From assembly GCA_937982565.1 (NCBI GenBank), contig CALJLN010000042.1:50220-114219 (forward strand): DNA of 64,000 nt, written 5' to 3'. This document shows, piece after piece, positions 16,646 to 26,051 of this stretch (its first letter is position 1; the number at the start of each line of letters is the position of its first letter). Origin of the DNA: UBA2421 sp002343075 (GTDB taxonomy: Bacteria > Planctomycetota > Phycisphaerae > Tepidisphaerales > Tepidisphaeraceae). Both the position numbers and the translations under genes were made by a program. The notes under the pieces are model-generated. The model worked only from the letters and a program-made list of their open reading frames with translations, was not told the origin of the DNA and made no database searches.

Positions 16646-16990
16646 ATGCAGCAGATCCGGCTCGGCGAAGTCGCCTATGCCCGAAGCGGTGACAAAGGCA
16701 GTGGCGAAAACATCGGCCTGCTCGCTCACACGCAGGCCGGCTACGATTTTCTCGTCGCGAACCTCACCGCGGAGAAGGTGCACGAGTTTTTCAAACCTTA
16801 CGGCCCGACGAAGACCGTCCGGTACGAGTTACCCAACCTGCTCGCGCTCAATTTTGTCCTCAGCGACGTTCTCGACGGCGGCGGGAGCGTCTCGCTGCGG
16901 ATTGATGCCCAGGGCAAGGCGATGGGGCAGGCTCTGCTGGAGATGTTGATTGAAGCCCCGCAGGAATTGGCGAAGATGAAACCAGATTAA
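16646..16990 (+). CDS. Stand-alone AtuA-like ferredoxin-fold protein
   Basis: 114 residues matching the C-terminal ferredoxin-like domain of AtuA/DUF1446 proteins: the start (IRLGEVAYARSGDKGSGENI) with its Gly-Asp-Lys-Gly motif, LPNLLALNFVL in the middle, and a helix AMGQALLEMLIEAP near the end. In AtuA this domain follows a large N-terminal domain involved in acyclic terpene or branched acyl-CoA catabolism. Here it is a separate gene, as in several acyl-CoA gene clusters. GGAGG lies 5 nt before the ATG at 16646, which decides the start. The exact role is unknown; the neighbours suggest acyl-CoA metabolism. Confidence 0.75.
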   Translation: MQQIRLGEVAYARSGDKGSGENIGLLAHTQAGYDFLVANLTAEKVHEFFKPYGPTKTVRYELPNLLALNFVLSDVLDGGGSVSLRIDAQGKAMGQALLEMLIEAPQELAKMKPD

Positions 16991-16996
16991 ACTGCT

Positions 16997-17035
16997 CCAC
17001 TCCCCCTCCCGGAGCACCAGGAGAGGGAGAAGTGG
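16997..17035. repeat. Imperfect palindrome of the CCCTCTCC type
   Basis: A C/T-rich arm from CCACTCCCCC onward (16997-17010) faces a G/A-rich arm ending in GGGAGAAGTGG (17020-17035), able to form a stem of about 14 bp with mismatches 6 nt after the stop of the AtuA-like gene. It has no T-run. It resembles the short intergenic palindromes (REP-like) common in GC-rich genomes; a transcript-end hairpin is the alternative. Confidence 0.4.
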
Positions 17036-17151
17036 CAATACTTCGTACCAGTCTCTGGGTTTGCGCGAGTTGGCTGGGGGCATGCTTTGTCGTTCAGGAT
17101 AAAACATCTGACACACATCACTTCCGATTCCGAGTCTCACAAGGTCAGCAC

Positions 17152-17931
17152 ATGCCAAACCCCGTCATCACAACCGACATCTCCAATCCCGCGGTCGCTG
17201 TCATCTCAATGAACCGGCCCGAGAAGAGAAACGCACTGTCACTGCAGCTCATCACAGAATTGACGCAGGCTTTCGCAGACTCCTCGCGCGATAGAAGCCG
17301 CCGGGCGGTCATTCTGCGCGGGGAAGGCAAGGGTTTCTGTGCGGGGTTGGATTTGGATGAAATGTCGCAGGCCGGCAATGCTGAAATGGCGGCAACAGCG
17401 CTCGCGGAACTGTATGAAGTCATGGCGACCAGCCCGGTCGTCACGATCGCCGCCGCCCACGGCGCGGCGTTCGGCGGCGGTGTGGGGTTGATCGCTGCCA
17501 GCGATATCGTCATCGCCACCGACGATCTCAAGATCGGCTTCCCCGAAGTGAAACGCGGGCTGACCGCAGCGCTCATTACGACGCTGCTTCGCCGCACGGT
17601 GCCCGATCGCGCGCTGCGAGAGCTGATCGTCCTGGGTCTGACCATCGACGCAAAGCAGGCCCAGTCGCTGCAGATGGTCAACCGCATAGTCGGCGTCGAT
17701 CAGTTGATGCCGACCGCGAACGACTATGCAAAACAAGTCATCGCCGCGGCGCCCAATGCAGTGGCGCGCACGAAAAAGCTGCTCGACGACATCCATGTGC
17801 GCGGCGTGCGCGACGACCTGCAGATGGCGCTCAAGTTTCACTTCGAGTTCAGGCACGAAGGCGAATTGAAGGAAGGCGTTGCAGCGTTTCACGAAAAGCG
17901 CGAGCCACGATGGGGCTTGCGCGATTCGTGA
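17152..17931 (+). CDS. Enoyl-CoA hydratase/isomerase family protein
   Basis: 259 residues of the crotonase superfamily. GKGFCAGLDLDEM at about 58-70 and HGAAFGGGVGLIAASDIVIA at about 102-121 form the two oxyanion-hole segments, and FPEVKRGL near 130 carries a candidate catalytic Glu. Members hydrate or isomerise enoyl-CoA thioesters, including methylglutaconyl-CoA in leucine breakdown; the substrate here is not clear. The ATG at 17152 is preferred to an upstream GTG-led extension because the domain begins a few residues after it and AAGGTC precedes it. Together with the AMP ligase and AtuA-like protein it suggests a small acyl-CoA catabolic locus. Confidence 0.85.
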   Translation: MPNPVITTDISNPAVAVISMNRPEKRNALSLQLITELTQAFADSSRDRSRRAVILRGEGKGFCAGLDLDEMSQAGNAEMAATALAELYEVMATSPVVTIAAAHGAAFGGGVGLIAASDIVIATDDLKIGFPEVKRGLTAALITTLLRRTVPDRALRELIVLGLTIDAKQAQSLQMVNRIVGVDQLMPTANDYAKQVIAAAPNAVARTKKLLDDIHVRGVRDDLQMALKFHFEFRHEGELKEGVAAFHEKREPRWGLRDS

Positions 17932-17955
17932 TCGCGTCGGCATCCGCGGAAGAAC

Positions 17956-19161
17956 TTACACATGCCGGCGGTACGAACCCGGAGTCTTTCCCACTTTCTC
18001 CTGAAAAACCGCGTTCATGTAGCTTTGTGATCCGAACCCGGCGCGGGCAGCGATCACTTTCAGTTCGAGCCTTGTATCCGTAAGCAACTCGACAGCCCGG
18101 GCAATTCGCAATCGAACAATCTCATTATTGATCGATCGACCCAGCAGCTTTCTAAAACGGCGTTCGAGCACGCTCCGCGAAAGCGGAACGATGCGCGTCA
18201 CGTCATCCACGCCAATTCGGTCGCATGCATGCTCGCGGAGAAATCGCAGCACTTTCACAATTCCTTCATCTTCAATCGCCATCACGTCGCTTGACGCGCG
18301 CGATTCAACGCCCACCGGCTGGATATAGATGGTTTCGGTCGGGGCAGGTTCGCCGCGCATCATCCGATCGAGCAGCGCCGCGGCGTCGTAGCCGCGCTGG
18401 GCGTCGTTGATAATCACGCTAGACAGCGGCGGGGAACAGATTCGGCAAATGGGTTCGTCGTTGTCCGCCCCCACGATCGCCACCGCCTCAGGCACATTGA
18501 TCCGCATCCGCAGGCAAGCCTCGAGCAATTGCTGACCGAGAAGATCGTGCGTTGCCATGATCCCTACGGGCTTCGGCAGGTCGCGCAGCCAGGCGGCGAT
18601 GCTCGATTGCTGCTGCTCCCATGCCTCTGGACCGCCACGGCCGGGGCCGGGTTGTTCGAGGCTGTAGTCGAAATAGTTGACCCGCGCCCCAAGAGCGACA
18701 TCTCGAAACCCCTCCCGCCGGGCCGCCGACCAGAACGCGCCCGGATAGCCGCAAAACGCGAGATTGCGACACCCCCTGCTCACAAGGTGCTCGGCCCCCA
18801 GCCTGCCCACTGCGTGGTCATCGGTGTGCACCAGGGGCACACCCTCGTGCCGCTGCGCACCCATGATGTCAACAATGGGAATCCCCCTGCTGGCCACATG
18901 TGCAACGTCTAAGTCTGACACTGCAGCGATGATTCCGTCGCCATGCCAGCCCGCCAGCCAGGCCGGCAACGATTTCTCCACGCCGAAGGGCTTGAGGTAT
19001 ACGGCCCAGGGTTGGTGCTCCTGGATATAGCGAGCGACGCCGTTGAGCATCATCCGCCGAGGCGCTACTGCCGACTCGACAACCAATGCAACCTGCCTCA
19101 CAGAAGGATGATGAGCAACCTCGTTTTCCCTCTGTTTTGATTGATTTTCGCGTCGCGCCAT
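17956..19161 (-). CDS. XylR-type transcriptional regulator (LacI-like sensor plus AraC HTH)
   Basis: 401 residues. Residues about 22-275 form a periplasmic-binding-protein-like sensor of the LacI/GalR type (LVHTDDHAVGRLGAEHL, IVGADNDEPICRI). Residues about 295-400 are an AraC double helix-turn-helix ending with IAARAGFGSQSYMNAVFQEK. This order is that of XylR-like sugar-responsive activators, which bind a sugar in the cytoplasm and activate nearby operons. The ATG at 19161 has AGGAGG just upstream and is preferred to the codon at 19203. It is divergent from the pseudopilin-like gene at 19411 with a 249-nt gap, so that operon is the probable target. Confidence 0.85.
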   Translation of the reverse strand: MARRENQSKQRENEVAHHPSVRQVALVVESAVAPRRMMLNGVARYIQEHQPWAVYLKPFGVEKSLPAWLAGWHGDGIIAAVSDLDVAHVASRGIPIVDIMGAQRHEGVPLVHTDDHAVGRLGAEHLVSRGCRNLAFCGYPGAFWSAARREGFRDVALGARVNYFDYSLEQPGPGRGGPEAWEQQQSSIAAWLRDLPKPVGIMATHDLLGQQLLEACLRMRINVPEAVAIVGADNDEPICRICSPPLSSVIINDAQRGYDAAALLDRMMRGEPAPTETIYIQPVGVESRASSDVMAIEDEGIVKVLRFLREHACDRIGVDDVTRIVPLSRSVLERRFRKLLGRSINNEIVRLRIARAVELLTDTRLELKVIAARAGFGSQSYMNAVFQEKVGKTPGSYRRHV

Positions 19162-19410
19162 CAGACCTCCTCCGTCACTGCCCGGAAACTCAGATCGGGC
19201 CAAACAAGGGCATTGGCTTCGGTGTAAAACCTAAATACTCAGGTTCAAAACCATAACCACAAATGCTTGCGAAAGGCAAGTTCACAGCTATTTTTACAGA
19301 AACGATCGATTTCAGTGACAGGCGGAATACTGAAATGGGGATCGAGAGAAACGAAGGTAACGAGCCTGCATGCGGTCGCGGCTCAACTCATACCCTTGGA
19401 GGACAGGACG

Positions 19411-20301
19411 ATGAACAGCACTTTTCGTCCCCAGTTTCGTTCGCAGCTTCGGGCGTTCACGCTGGTTGAATTGCTTGTAGTCATCGGAATCATTGCTCTT
19501 TTGATTTCGATTCTTCTACCAACGCTTGGCAAGGCTCGCGATTCGGCCAACACGGTCAATTGCATGTCGAACCTCCGGCAGTTGCATAACGCATTTGTGC
19601 TCTATAGCACGACGTTTAATGGCTACTGCATGCCAGGCCAGGCATCGAACAGCACGTTTGATACCACACTGTCATCGACCACCACCGAATATTGGTGGCC
19701 TGGCACGCAGACCCTCGGCAGGGCGCTTGGCATGAAGGGCAATGACCAGACCGCTCTTCTCGACCGAATCGCCAAGATGCTCGATTGTCCCTCGCTGAAT
19801 CGTACCAAGATTCCCGGCAACGCATTCACAATCGACTACACCTACAACGACAATATGGGCAATATTCGAGGTCAAAACCCGAATGATCCAAGTTATGCAT
19901 CATGGTCGCCGGCCCACAAGTTTAAGAAGTGGTCACAGGTGCCCAACAATGTGCTTCTGGCAGTCGATGCAGGCGACCCAGTGCTCACCAACGACGAGCG
20001 ATTCGATAACCTCGCCGAAATCACCTGGAAAAAGGGGTATGGCGGCAGCCCCCACCGCAAGGGCACCCGGGGGAATGCACTATTTCACGACGGCAGTGTC
20101 TACACCATCAAGGTCTGGACTCGCCCGCAGGGCATGGCGCGCGTCCTCGGTGCGGCACCCACCACCGGCTGGCCGGAACAATACACGGACCTGCGCGACT
20201 GGATGATTATGCATCCGGGTCATCGCGACCCTGCGAGCGTCAACCGCGCCAACTCTGATGACGATGTGTGGAAACGCGGTCGCCCGCTTCCCAATTTCTA
20301 G
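19411..20301 (+). CDS. Pseudopilin-like protein with prepilin-type N-terminal cleavage site
   Basis: 296 residues. Residues 16-36 hold the prepilin peptidase site and membrane helix (AFTLVELLVVIGIIALLIS); cleavage is expected before Phe16, with Glu20 at position +5. The rest is an extracytoplasmic domain with a C-terminal GNALFHDGSV motif, as in the large set of planctomycete and Verrucomicrobia type II-secretion-like proteins related to DUF1559. TTGGAGGA lies 8 nt before the ATG at 19411. An oxidoreductase follows 47 nt downstream on the same strand, and the divergent XylR-like gene suggests control by a sugar. Function beyond membrane-anchored secretion-related protein is unknown. Confidence 0.85.
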   Translation: MNSTFRPQFRSQLRAFTLVELLVVIGIIALLISILLPTLGKARDSANTVNCMSNLRQLHNAFVLYSTTFNGYCMPGQASNSTFDTTLSSTTTEYWWPGTQTLGRALGMKGNDQTALLDRIAKMLDCPSLNRTKIPGNAFTIDYTYNDNMGNIRGQNPNDPSYASWSPAHKFKKWSQVPNNVLLAVDAGDPVLTNDERFDNLAEITWKKGYGGSPHRKGTRGNALFHDGSVYTIKVWTRPQGMARVLGAAPTTGWPEQYTDLRDWMIMHPGHRDPASVNRANSDDDVWKRGRPLPNF

Positions 20302-20348
20302 TCGCATTCACCTGATTGCAAGCTCTCTTTCAGGAGAGTGGGTACTTG

Positions 20349-21590
20349 ATGAGTCGGAAGATCAACGTCGCCTTGGTCGGTATCAGCGGATACGGAGAGC
20401 AATACCTCGACTCGCTGCTGTTTGACCCCCGTGCTGCGGCTGTCAATTTCGTGGGCGTGGCCGACCGCGCGCCCAACCGCTGCATCAGGCTCGATGAGCT
20501 GCAGGCGCGGCGTATTGCCGTGCACGACAATCTGCCCAATCTGCTCGCTGCGGTGCCGGTCGAGTTGCTCATGATCGCCACGCCGATTCACCTGCATGCC
20601 CCACATGCATGCCTAGCCGCCAATCGTGGTGCTAGCGTAATGTGCGAAAAGCCCCTCGCGGGCAGTTGGCGCGACGCGCAGCGGCTGCTCGCCTGTGAAC
20701 GGGCATTCAAAGGATTCATCGGCATTGGCTACCAATGGTCGTACTGTAAGCCCATTCAAGACTTGAAGCATGACATCATGGCCGGGTTGCTCGGCAAACC
20801 GGTAAAAATGAAGTCGCTGGTGTCGTTTCCTCGCGGATATAGCTACTTTGCCCGAAATGACTGGGCCGGAAAAATCCGCACCGCAGGCGGGGAAGATGTG
20901 ATCGACAGCCCCGTCAACAACGCCGCTGCACACTATCTCCACAACATGCTCTATCTGCTCGGCGAGACCCGCGAAACCGCTGTCACCCCGGCAGCGGTGC
21001 AGGCTGAGCTTTATCGGGCGAACGCGATCGAAAACTACGATACCGCGTTCCTTCGAATCACCACCGGCGCCGGCACCGAAGTCTTGTTCTATGCCACGCA
21101 CTCAGTTGCAGAGCGCATCGGCCCGAAAACCTCACTAGAATTTGAAAATGCTACAGTCACCTACGATTTCCTCGGCAGCGGCACCTTCGTTGCCCAGTTC
21201 CGTGACGGTACTGTGAAGAATTACGGCAATCCCAACCTCGATCGGAACGAGAAAATCTGGCACGCCGTCGAGGCGGTCCACACGGGCCGGCCGCTGCCTT
21301 GCACGGTGAAGACGGCCATCCCACACACCATGTGTTCGGTTGCAGCCCAGCGGGCGACGATTCACGAATTTCCTGAGAGCCTCCGAGGCCCGGCGAGGTC
21401 GGATGACGACCAGATGGTCGTTGTCCACGAACTGCAAGACACTCTCACCGAATGCTACAACCGCGAATTGCTGCCCAGCGAGATGCGACATGTGTCCTGG
21501 GCCGGCCCCAGCGAAACGATCGACTTCCGCACCAACGACCTCATCCGGCAGGCAACCGAATCCGGCGAATCGCAGGCCGTCCCGGCCTAG
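20349..21590 (+). CDS. Gfo/Idh/MocA family NAD(P)-dependent oxidoreductase
   Basis: 413 residues. A Rossmann start (NVALVGISGYGEQYL), IATPIHLHAPHACLA and the catalytic CEKPLAG motif (near residue 98) identify the family; the C-terminal domain is the usual alpha/beta sheet. Members oxidise or reduce sugars, inositols or amino sugars. The gene sits 47 nt after a pseudopilin-like gene and probably shares its promoter under the divergent XylR-like regulator. The ATG at 20349 has AGGAG about 12 nt upstream. The substrate is unknown. Confidence 0.85.
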   Translation: MSRKINVALVGISGYGEQYLDSLLFDPRAAAVNFVGVADRAPNRCIRLDELQARRIAVHDNLPNLLAAVPVELLMIATPIHLHAPHACLAANRGASVMCEKPLAGSWRDAQRLLACERAFKGFIGIGYQWSYCKPIQDLKHDIMAGLLGKPVKMKSLVSFPRGYSYFARNDWAGKIRTAGGEDVIDSPVNNAAAHYLHNMLYLLGETRETAVTPAAVQAELYRANAIENYDTAFLRITTGAGTEVLFYATHSVAERIGPKTSLEFENATVTYDFLGSGTFVAQFRDGTVKNYGNPNLDRNEKIWHAVEAVHTGRPLPCTVKTAIPHTMCSVAAQRATIHEFPESLRGPARSDDDQMVVVHELQDTLTECYNRELLPSEMRHVSWAGPSETIDFRTNDLIRQATESGESQAVPA

Positions 21591-21756
21591 GCGACCGACG
21601 CCCTCTCACCATCTCCACTCGACAGAACACGATTCCGCATTCCGCTCGTTGGCACCGGCGAACCCCTGACGCCCGGTGCTGCATCCGGTGTCCCATTTCT
21701 TCGCCATCGAGAGATTGATGGCTGGTGCTTCGCTGCCGACACTGCCCGCAGCGCAG

Positions 21757-21786
21757 AAAAAAGCCCGGAACGGTAAAGCTCCGGGC
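21757..21786 (-). terminator. Rho-independent terminator of the minus-strand PEP-CTERM gene
   Basis: On the minus strand GCCCGGAGC and GTTCCGGGC (21763-21786) form a 9-bp stem with one G-T pair around a 6-nt loop, followed by TTTTTT (21757-21762). It lies 39 nt beyond the stop at 21826. Confidence 0.85.
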
Positions 21787-21825
21787 GATGATCTATCCAA
21801 ATGTGCGCGTTCGCTGCGTTAGCAG

Positions 21826-22773
21826 TTACCGACGACGACGCACCGCCATCGCCGCAACACCTGCCAGAAGGCTCAGCGTGGTCGGCTCAGGAATGGGGAA
21901 GTACTCGACCTTGAACAGCGATGTATCAAACACCGCAGCGGTCGTCGTTGCGCCCGACGGGCGGATGGCGAAAGTATCAAAACTATACGCGCCATTGTTG
22001 GCGGTCGGATCGGTGAACGACACTGCAGCAGTGCCCGAGTTATTCAGGTTGCCGCCGGTCATGGAGACGTTGATTTCCATCGCATCGGAACCGTTACGAA
22101 GAATATCCATGATGAATGAATACTCGACGCCAGCCGCGTAGCCTGCGTTGCCCGACGTCGCTCCATTGGCCAACGGGGACCAGTCGCCACTGCCCGAGAG
22201 CAGCGCGCCGCTGGCTCCTGATCGCTCCATCAAACGGAACGGATTGGCGTTGCCCAGTGTCCCACCCATGTTCATGAACATGCCATAGCCGGTGTAAGCA
22301 CCCGACCCGGGCGCGCCGTTGGCCGCAAGCCGAGCGGCTGCGGGCGAATCGACAAGTGCCACGCGGAAGTTCTGGCTTGTGTTTGAATTGTTCACGCCGC
22401 TGAGAGCGAAGTTCCATGTGACGCGGACACGTTCGCCTTGCGCGAGATTCACTTCGCTTCCTTCAGCCGTGAAGTAGCTTGTCCATGAGGCCGACGATGT
22501 TCCACCGACACCGAGGTCGCCGCGCAGTGGGCCGTTCGCGCCAACCGGGTCGAGCGAGCCGGCGCCGCCTTGATACCAGGCCGATTCAAGATCGCCATCG
22601 GCATCGGCATCCACGCCGGCTTCTGAATAGACCGGTGCAGCGGGATCGCCGTCGGTGCCGTCGCGCCATGTGTCGTTTACGAGTACGTCGGCTTGCAGTG
22701 CCGAGGTAAAGCAGAACAACGATGCGCCGCATATGAGCGCGCGTTGCCAGCCGTGAGTGTTTCTTCCAGACAT
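21826..22773 (-). CDS. PEP-CTERM sorting domain-containing secreted protein
   Basis: 315 residues. The signal peptide (about 1-28, ending Ala-Leu-Gln-Ala) is followed by a Gly/Asn/Ser-rich beta-type domain, probably a lectin-like or sandwich fold (GERVRVTWNFALSG, AALVDSPAAARLA-like strands). It ends with FPIPEPTTLSLLAG, a hydrophobic stretch and RRRR, the classic PEP-CTERM tag for exosortase-type export. The ATG at 22773 is preceded at 3 nt by GGAGGGT and chosen over an upstream codon at 22824. It has its own strong terminator. No enzymatic motif is seen. Confidence 0.85.
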   Translation of the reverse strand: MSGRNTHGWQRALICGASLFCFTSALQADVLVNDTWRDGTDGDPAAPVYSEAGVDADADGDLESAWYQGGAGSLDPVGANGPLRGDLGVGGTSSASWTSYFTAEGSEVNLAQGERVRVTWNFALSGVNNSNTSQNFRVALVDSPAAARLAANGAPGSGAYTGYGMFMNMGGTLGNANPFRLMERSGASGALLSGSGDWSPLANGATSGNAGYAAGVEYSFIMDILRNGSDAMEINVSMTGGNLNNSGTAAVSFTDPTANNGAYSFDTFAIRPSGATTTAAVFDTSLFKVEYFPIPEPTTLSLLAGVAAMAVRRRR

Positions 22774-23597
22774 GTACCCTCCGAACCAAAAAGATGTGAA
22801 ACGATTGCTCGTCAGCCGCCGCACCGCGACGGCTCCGCTAACTCAGAAACATACAGCATGAAAGCCAAAGTGCCACGGAAATGAGTTGCAGTTTTGCCGC
22901 ATGATGTTTCGATATCGCGTCAGCCGGATTCCCGAGCTTTTGCCAACAAAACACACGTTTCATCCATGTTTCACCTCGGCGCAACCCATCGCTATCAGAA
23001 ATTGCGGATGCCCGATACGACGGCGGCCCCCGGGACTCCACGCCGCGCGTGTGCACCGGTCGAGTTTTGAAGTTCGACGAAGGCATCGCTCGACTCCGAA
23101 CCGCGCGATCCGCAGATCCGCAGCATTCCCTACAACCCGCGCCGCGGCCTCGCGGCGGCTCAATCTGCCGCAAAAATGCGCATGGCGGTTCGGGAAATCA
23201 CCTCGTCACGTTTCACTCTTGCGGCAAGCTTTTTCGGTTTCACGGCAATCCTCAAACGGTGCCCGACTCGCAACCGCCTGCGACGAAACCAGGCGGTCGG
23301 AAATTCATTCATCGCGATTTTGCTACGCTTTTTCTGAATTTTCGCAGGCTCGGCGGCTGCCTCCCCGGCCGGCTTTTTCTACCCAAACTCACCGGGCAGC
23401 AGTGGATCGCTACAAGTGAGCCAAAATAATCTTTTGGAAATCCGGCAAGGGCCATGATACCTTATCATCGTGGAGCTTCGCAGGCGCAGGGACTCTTGTC
23501 CGGCCCCTCGCATAAGGAGCAGCGCACCGGCGGTTCTGGCGGACCCCAACGGCAATCTCAAAGTTGATCGATCGACTAGCCACGGAGGAACACTTAC
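22774..23597. other. 824-nt intergenic region, probably regulatory
   Basis: Lies between two divergently oriented secreted-protein genes. Several open frames of 67-177 codons exist, but all are Arg/Pro/Ser-rich, overlap each other, and lack ribosome binding sites and recognisable domains; I do not call any. Base use is less coding-like than its surroundings. A 15-bp palindrome at 23454-23468 is the only notable site. It may hold promoters and a long leader for the pectate-lyase-like operon. Confidence 0.5.
23454..23468. promoter_or_regulatory. Candidate operator upstream of the pectate-lyase-like operon
   Basis: ATGATA-CCT-TATCAT is a perfect palindrome with 6-bp arms, 129 nt before the GTG start at 23598. 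Its size suits a dimeric regulator. No matching regulator can be named. Confidence 0.35.
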
Positions 23598-26051
23598 GTG
23601 CACACTCGCAATCACCCTCACCATACCTTCCTCGCGCGCGTTGCCCTCGCAACCGCAGCGGGTCTCGTCGCGGCGCAGGTGTCACTCGCTGCTTTCCCCG
23701 GTGCCGAAGGTTTTGCCGCAGGTGCCACCGGCGGCCGCGGCGGCGACGTTTATCGCGTCACCAACCTCGAACCCGACCCCGGCCACGTCATCCCCGGTTC
23801 ACTCTTTTACGGATTGTATGAAAAACACGTTCCCGGCAGCGGGACCGTTCCCGGTGTCGGCCGCACCATCGTCTTCGACGTCGGCGGAACGATTCACCTT
23901 GATGAAGGTCAGACACTCGACATCAAAAACATTCGCAACGTCACCATCGCTGGCCAAACAGCGCCGACGCCAATCACTATCATTGGCGATACCGTCCAGA
24001 TCACCAGCAGCAGCAATAAGACCACCAGCAATATTGTCATGCGGCATCTCAACATCCGCAAAGGCACCGGTAATGGCGAGGATGCGCTGAGCATCAAGGG
24101 TTCGGGCCCGACAACGAACATTCTTATCGATCACATCTCCGGCTCGTGGAGTGAAGACGAAGTCATCTCTGTCACCCAGAAGGCGAGCAACGTCAGTATT
24201 CAGTACTCGATGATGAGCGAAGCGCTCACCAACTCGCATGCCTACGGCTCGCTCATCCGCCCGAATGTTGATTCCAACGTGAGCTACAGCCACAACTTCT
24301 ACAGCAACCAGAAGAGTCGCAATCCCCGGCCGGGAACCTACGACGGAAAGACGCTCAATTTCGAGTTTAACAACAACGTCGTCTACAACTGGTCAGACCG
24401 CGCCGGCTACGCCGGCGGCAGCAGCGAAGGCAATACCGAATACGTCAACATGAACATGATGGGCAATTACTTCATTGCCGGCCCGTCAACCCCCGCAGGC
24501 AGCAAACGCACCACCGCGTTCACGCGTGACGCAAGCAACTCGCCCATCGAAATCGGAATGCACCAAAGCGGCAACCTGATTGACTCCACCGCCGGCGCAA
24601 CGCGCGACGGCGTGGACACCGGCTGGGGCATGCTCGCCAACTGGAACGGCACCACCACATCTGCCTGGCCAACCAACACCGCTCAAAACACCGATCTTCG
24701 CCGCGAGACACCGTTCGCGCACTCGGGTACCGCGGTTGATTCTGCGGAAGACGCCTACGCACGCGTCATCGCATCCGCAGGCGCGTTTCCGTGGGCACGC
24801 AACGCGATCGATCAACGGCTAATCAACGATGTGCTTAACTACACCGGCTTCGCCCCCATTACCGCCCCGCCGGCCGCAGAATGGAATTCGCTACTCACCC
24901 AGCCAATGGTCAGCCGCCCGGCAGGGTGGGATACGGATAACGATGGCATGCCCAACCACTGGGAAGCCGCCCGTGGGACCAACCCCGCTGTCGCCGACAA
25001 CAATGTCTTCAACGCCAACGGCTACACCAACCTCGAAAACTATCTCAACGAGCTTGCCGCGCAGGCCACCTGGAACTTAAACGTGAACGGAACCTGGTCC
25101 GGCTACATCAACTGGCTGGGCGATCGACCGAACAGCAATCTTGCCTCGGCGACATTCCCTGCCGGCAACACCGCGCCCCTCACTGTCTCCGTCGATATGC
25201 CCATCACCGCGGCGCAGCTTAATTTCAACAGCAACATGGGATATGCCCTGGCGGGCGTGAACCCAATCACAATCGATGTCGTCGGCGGTTATGGCGCGGT
25301 CAACGTGACGCAGGGTGCCCACATGATCTCGGCGCCGCTCGTGCTCAGCGATGCGACACACTTCAACGTCGCCACGGCGTCCTCGCTCCTGCTCGTGGGC
25401 GACGTTTCCGCCTCAGCGGTGAACCTCACCAAGAACGGTGCCGGACAGTTGGCTACGAAGAATATCCGCGCCAATGCCCTGAACATCACTGCTGGATCGG
25501 TCGTGCTCATCCCCGGTGCAGCGCCCGCAGCCAGCGATGGCACCAGCGTCGTGAAGTCGCTCTCCATCGCTGCAGGCTCGCAACTCGATCTAACCAACAA
25601 CGCCCTGGTGATCGACTACACCACTGTCGGATCGCTGTTAGCCGACACGCGCACGAGGATCATCGCCGGCCAGATCACGAGCAGCACCGCCGACGCGGCA
25701 CACGCGCTGGGTTATGCCGATAACGCCATACTCAACCGCACTTCTTTCGCGGGGCAGTTGGTGGATGCGACCAGCGTTCTGGTTCGCTACACGCGCAAGG
25801 GCGATGCCGATTTGACGGGCACCGTCGATCTCAATGACTTCACCGCGCTCGCGGCGAGCTTTGGGGGTACGGGCATCTGGCATCAAGGCGATTTCAACTA
25901 CGACGGACAGATCAATCTCGACGATTTTACCCTGCTTGCCGCCAACTTCGGCGAATCGGCAACCGGTGGCCTGCCGCGGAGCAGCGCCGTACCGGAGCCG
26001 GCAATGGGAGTGTTGTTACTTGGTTCGGTTTTGCTTCGGAGGAAGAAATGA
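23598..26051 (+). CDS. Secreted pectate-lyase-like (right-handed beta-helix) protein with dockerin-like and PEP-CTERM ends
   Basis: 817 residues. Signal peptide about 1-31 (ends SLAA). AFPGAEGFAAGATGGRGG opens a parallel beta-helix of the polysaccharide lyase 1 type (to about residue 345), with repeated Asn-rich turns. DTDNDGMPNHWE near residue 444 is a calcium-binding loop. A second beta domain follows, then two dockerin-like repeats (about 733-790, LNDFTALAASFG and LDDFTLLAANFG) and a PEP-CTERM tag (VPEPAMG, RRKK). It probably cleaves pectin-like polysaccharide outside the cell. The GTG start is supported by GGAGG 9 nt before. It overlaps the next gene by 4 nt. Confidence 0.82.
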   Translation: MHTRNHPHHTFLARVALATAAGLVAAQVSLAAFPGAEGFAAGATGGRGGDVYRVTNLEPDPGHVIPGSLFYGLYEKHVPGSGTVPGVGRTIVFDVGGTIHLDEGQTLDIKNIRNVTIAGQTAPTPITIIGDTVQITSSSNKTTSNIVMRHLNIRKGTGNGEDALSIKGSGPTTNILIDHISGSWSEDEVISVTQKASNVSIQYSMMSEALTNSHAYGSLIRPNVDSNVSYSHNFYSNQKSRNPRPGTYDGKTLNFEFNNNVVYNWSDRAGYAGGSSEGNTEYVNMNMMGNYFIAGPSTPAGSKRTTAFTRDASNSPIEIGMHQSGNLIDSTAGATRDGVDTGWGMLANWNGTTTSAWPTNTAQNTDLRRETPFAHSGTAVDSAEDAYARVIASAGAFPWARNAIDQRLINDVLNYTGFAPITAPPAAEWNSLLTQPMVSRPAGWDTDNDGMPNHWEAARGTNPAVADNNVFNANGYTNLENYLNELAAQATWNLNVNGTWSGYINWLGDRPNSNLASATFPAGNTAPLTVSVDMPITAAQLNFNSNMGYALAGVNPITIDVVGGYGAVNVTQGAHMISAPLVLSDATHFNVATASSLLLVGDVSASAVNLTKNGAGQLATKNIRANALNITAGSVVLIPGAAPAASDGTSVVKSLSIAAGSQLDLTNNALVIDYTTVGSLLADTRTRIIAGQITSSTADAAHALGYADNAILNRTSFAGQLVDATSVLVRYTRKGDADLTGTVDLNDFTALAASFGGTGIWHQGDFNYDGQINLDDFTLLAANFGESATGGLPRSSAVPEPAMGVLLLGSVLLRRKK

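Noticed and set aside
22886..23419. A 177-codon frame in the large intergenic region
   Set aside because: Arg/Pro/Ser-rich, no start signal, competes with open frames on the other strand; typical of GC-rich noncoding DNA.
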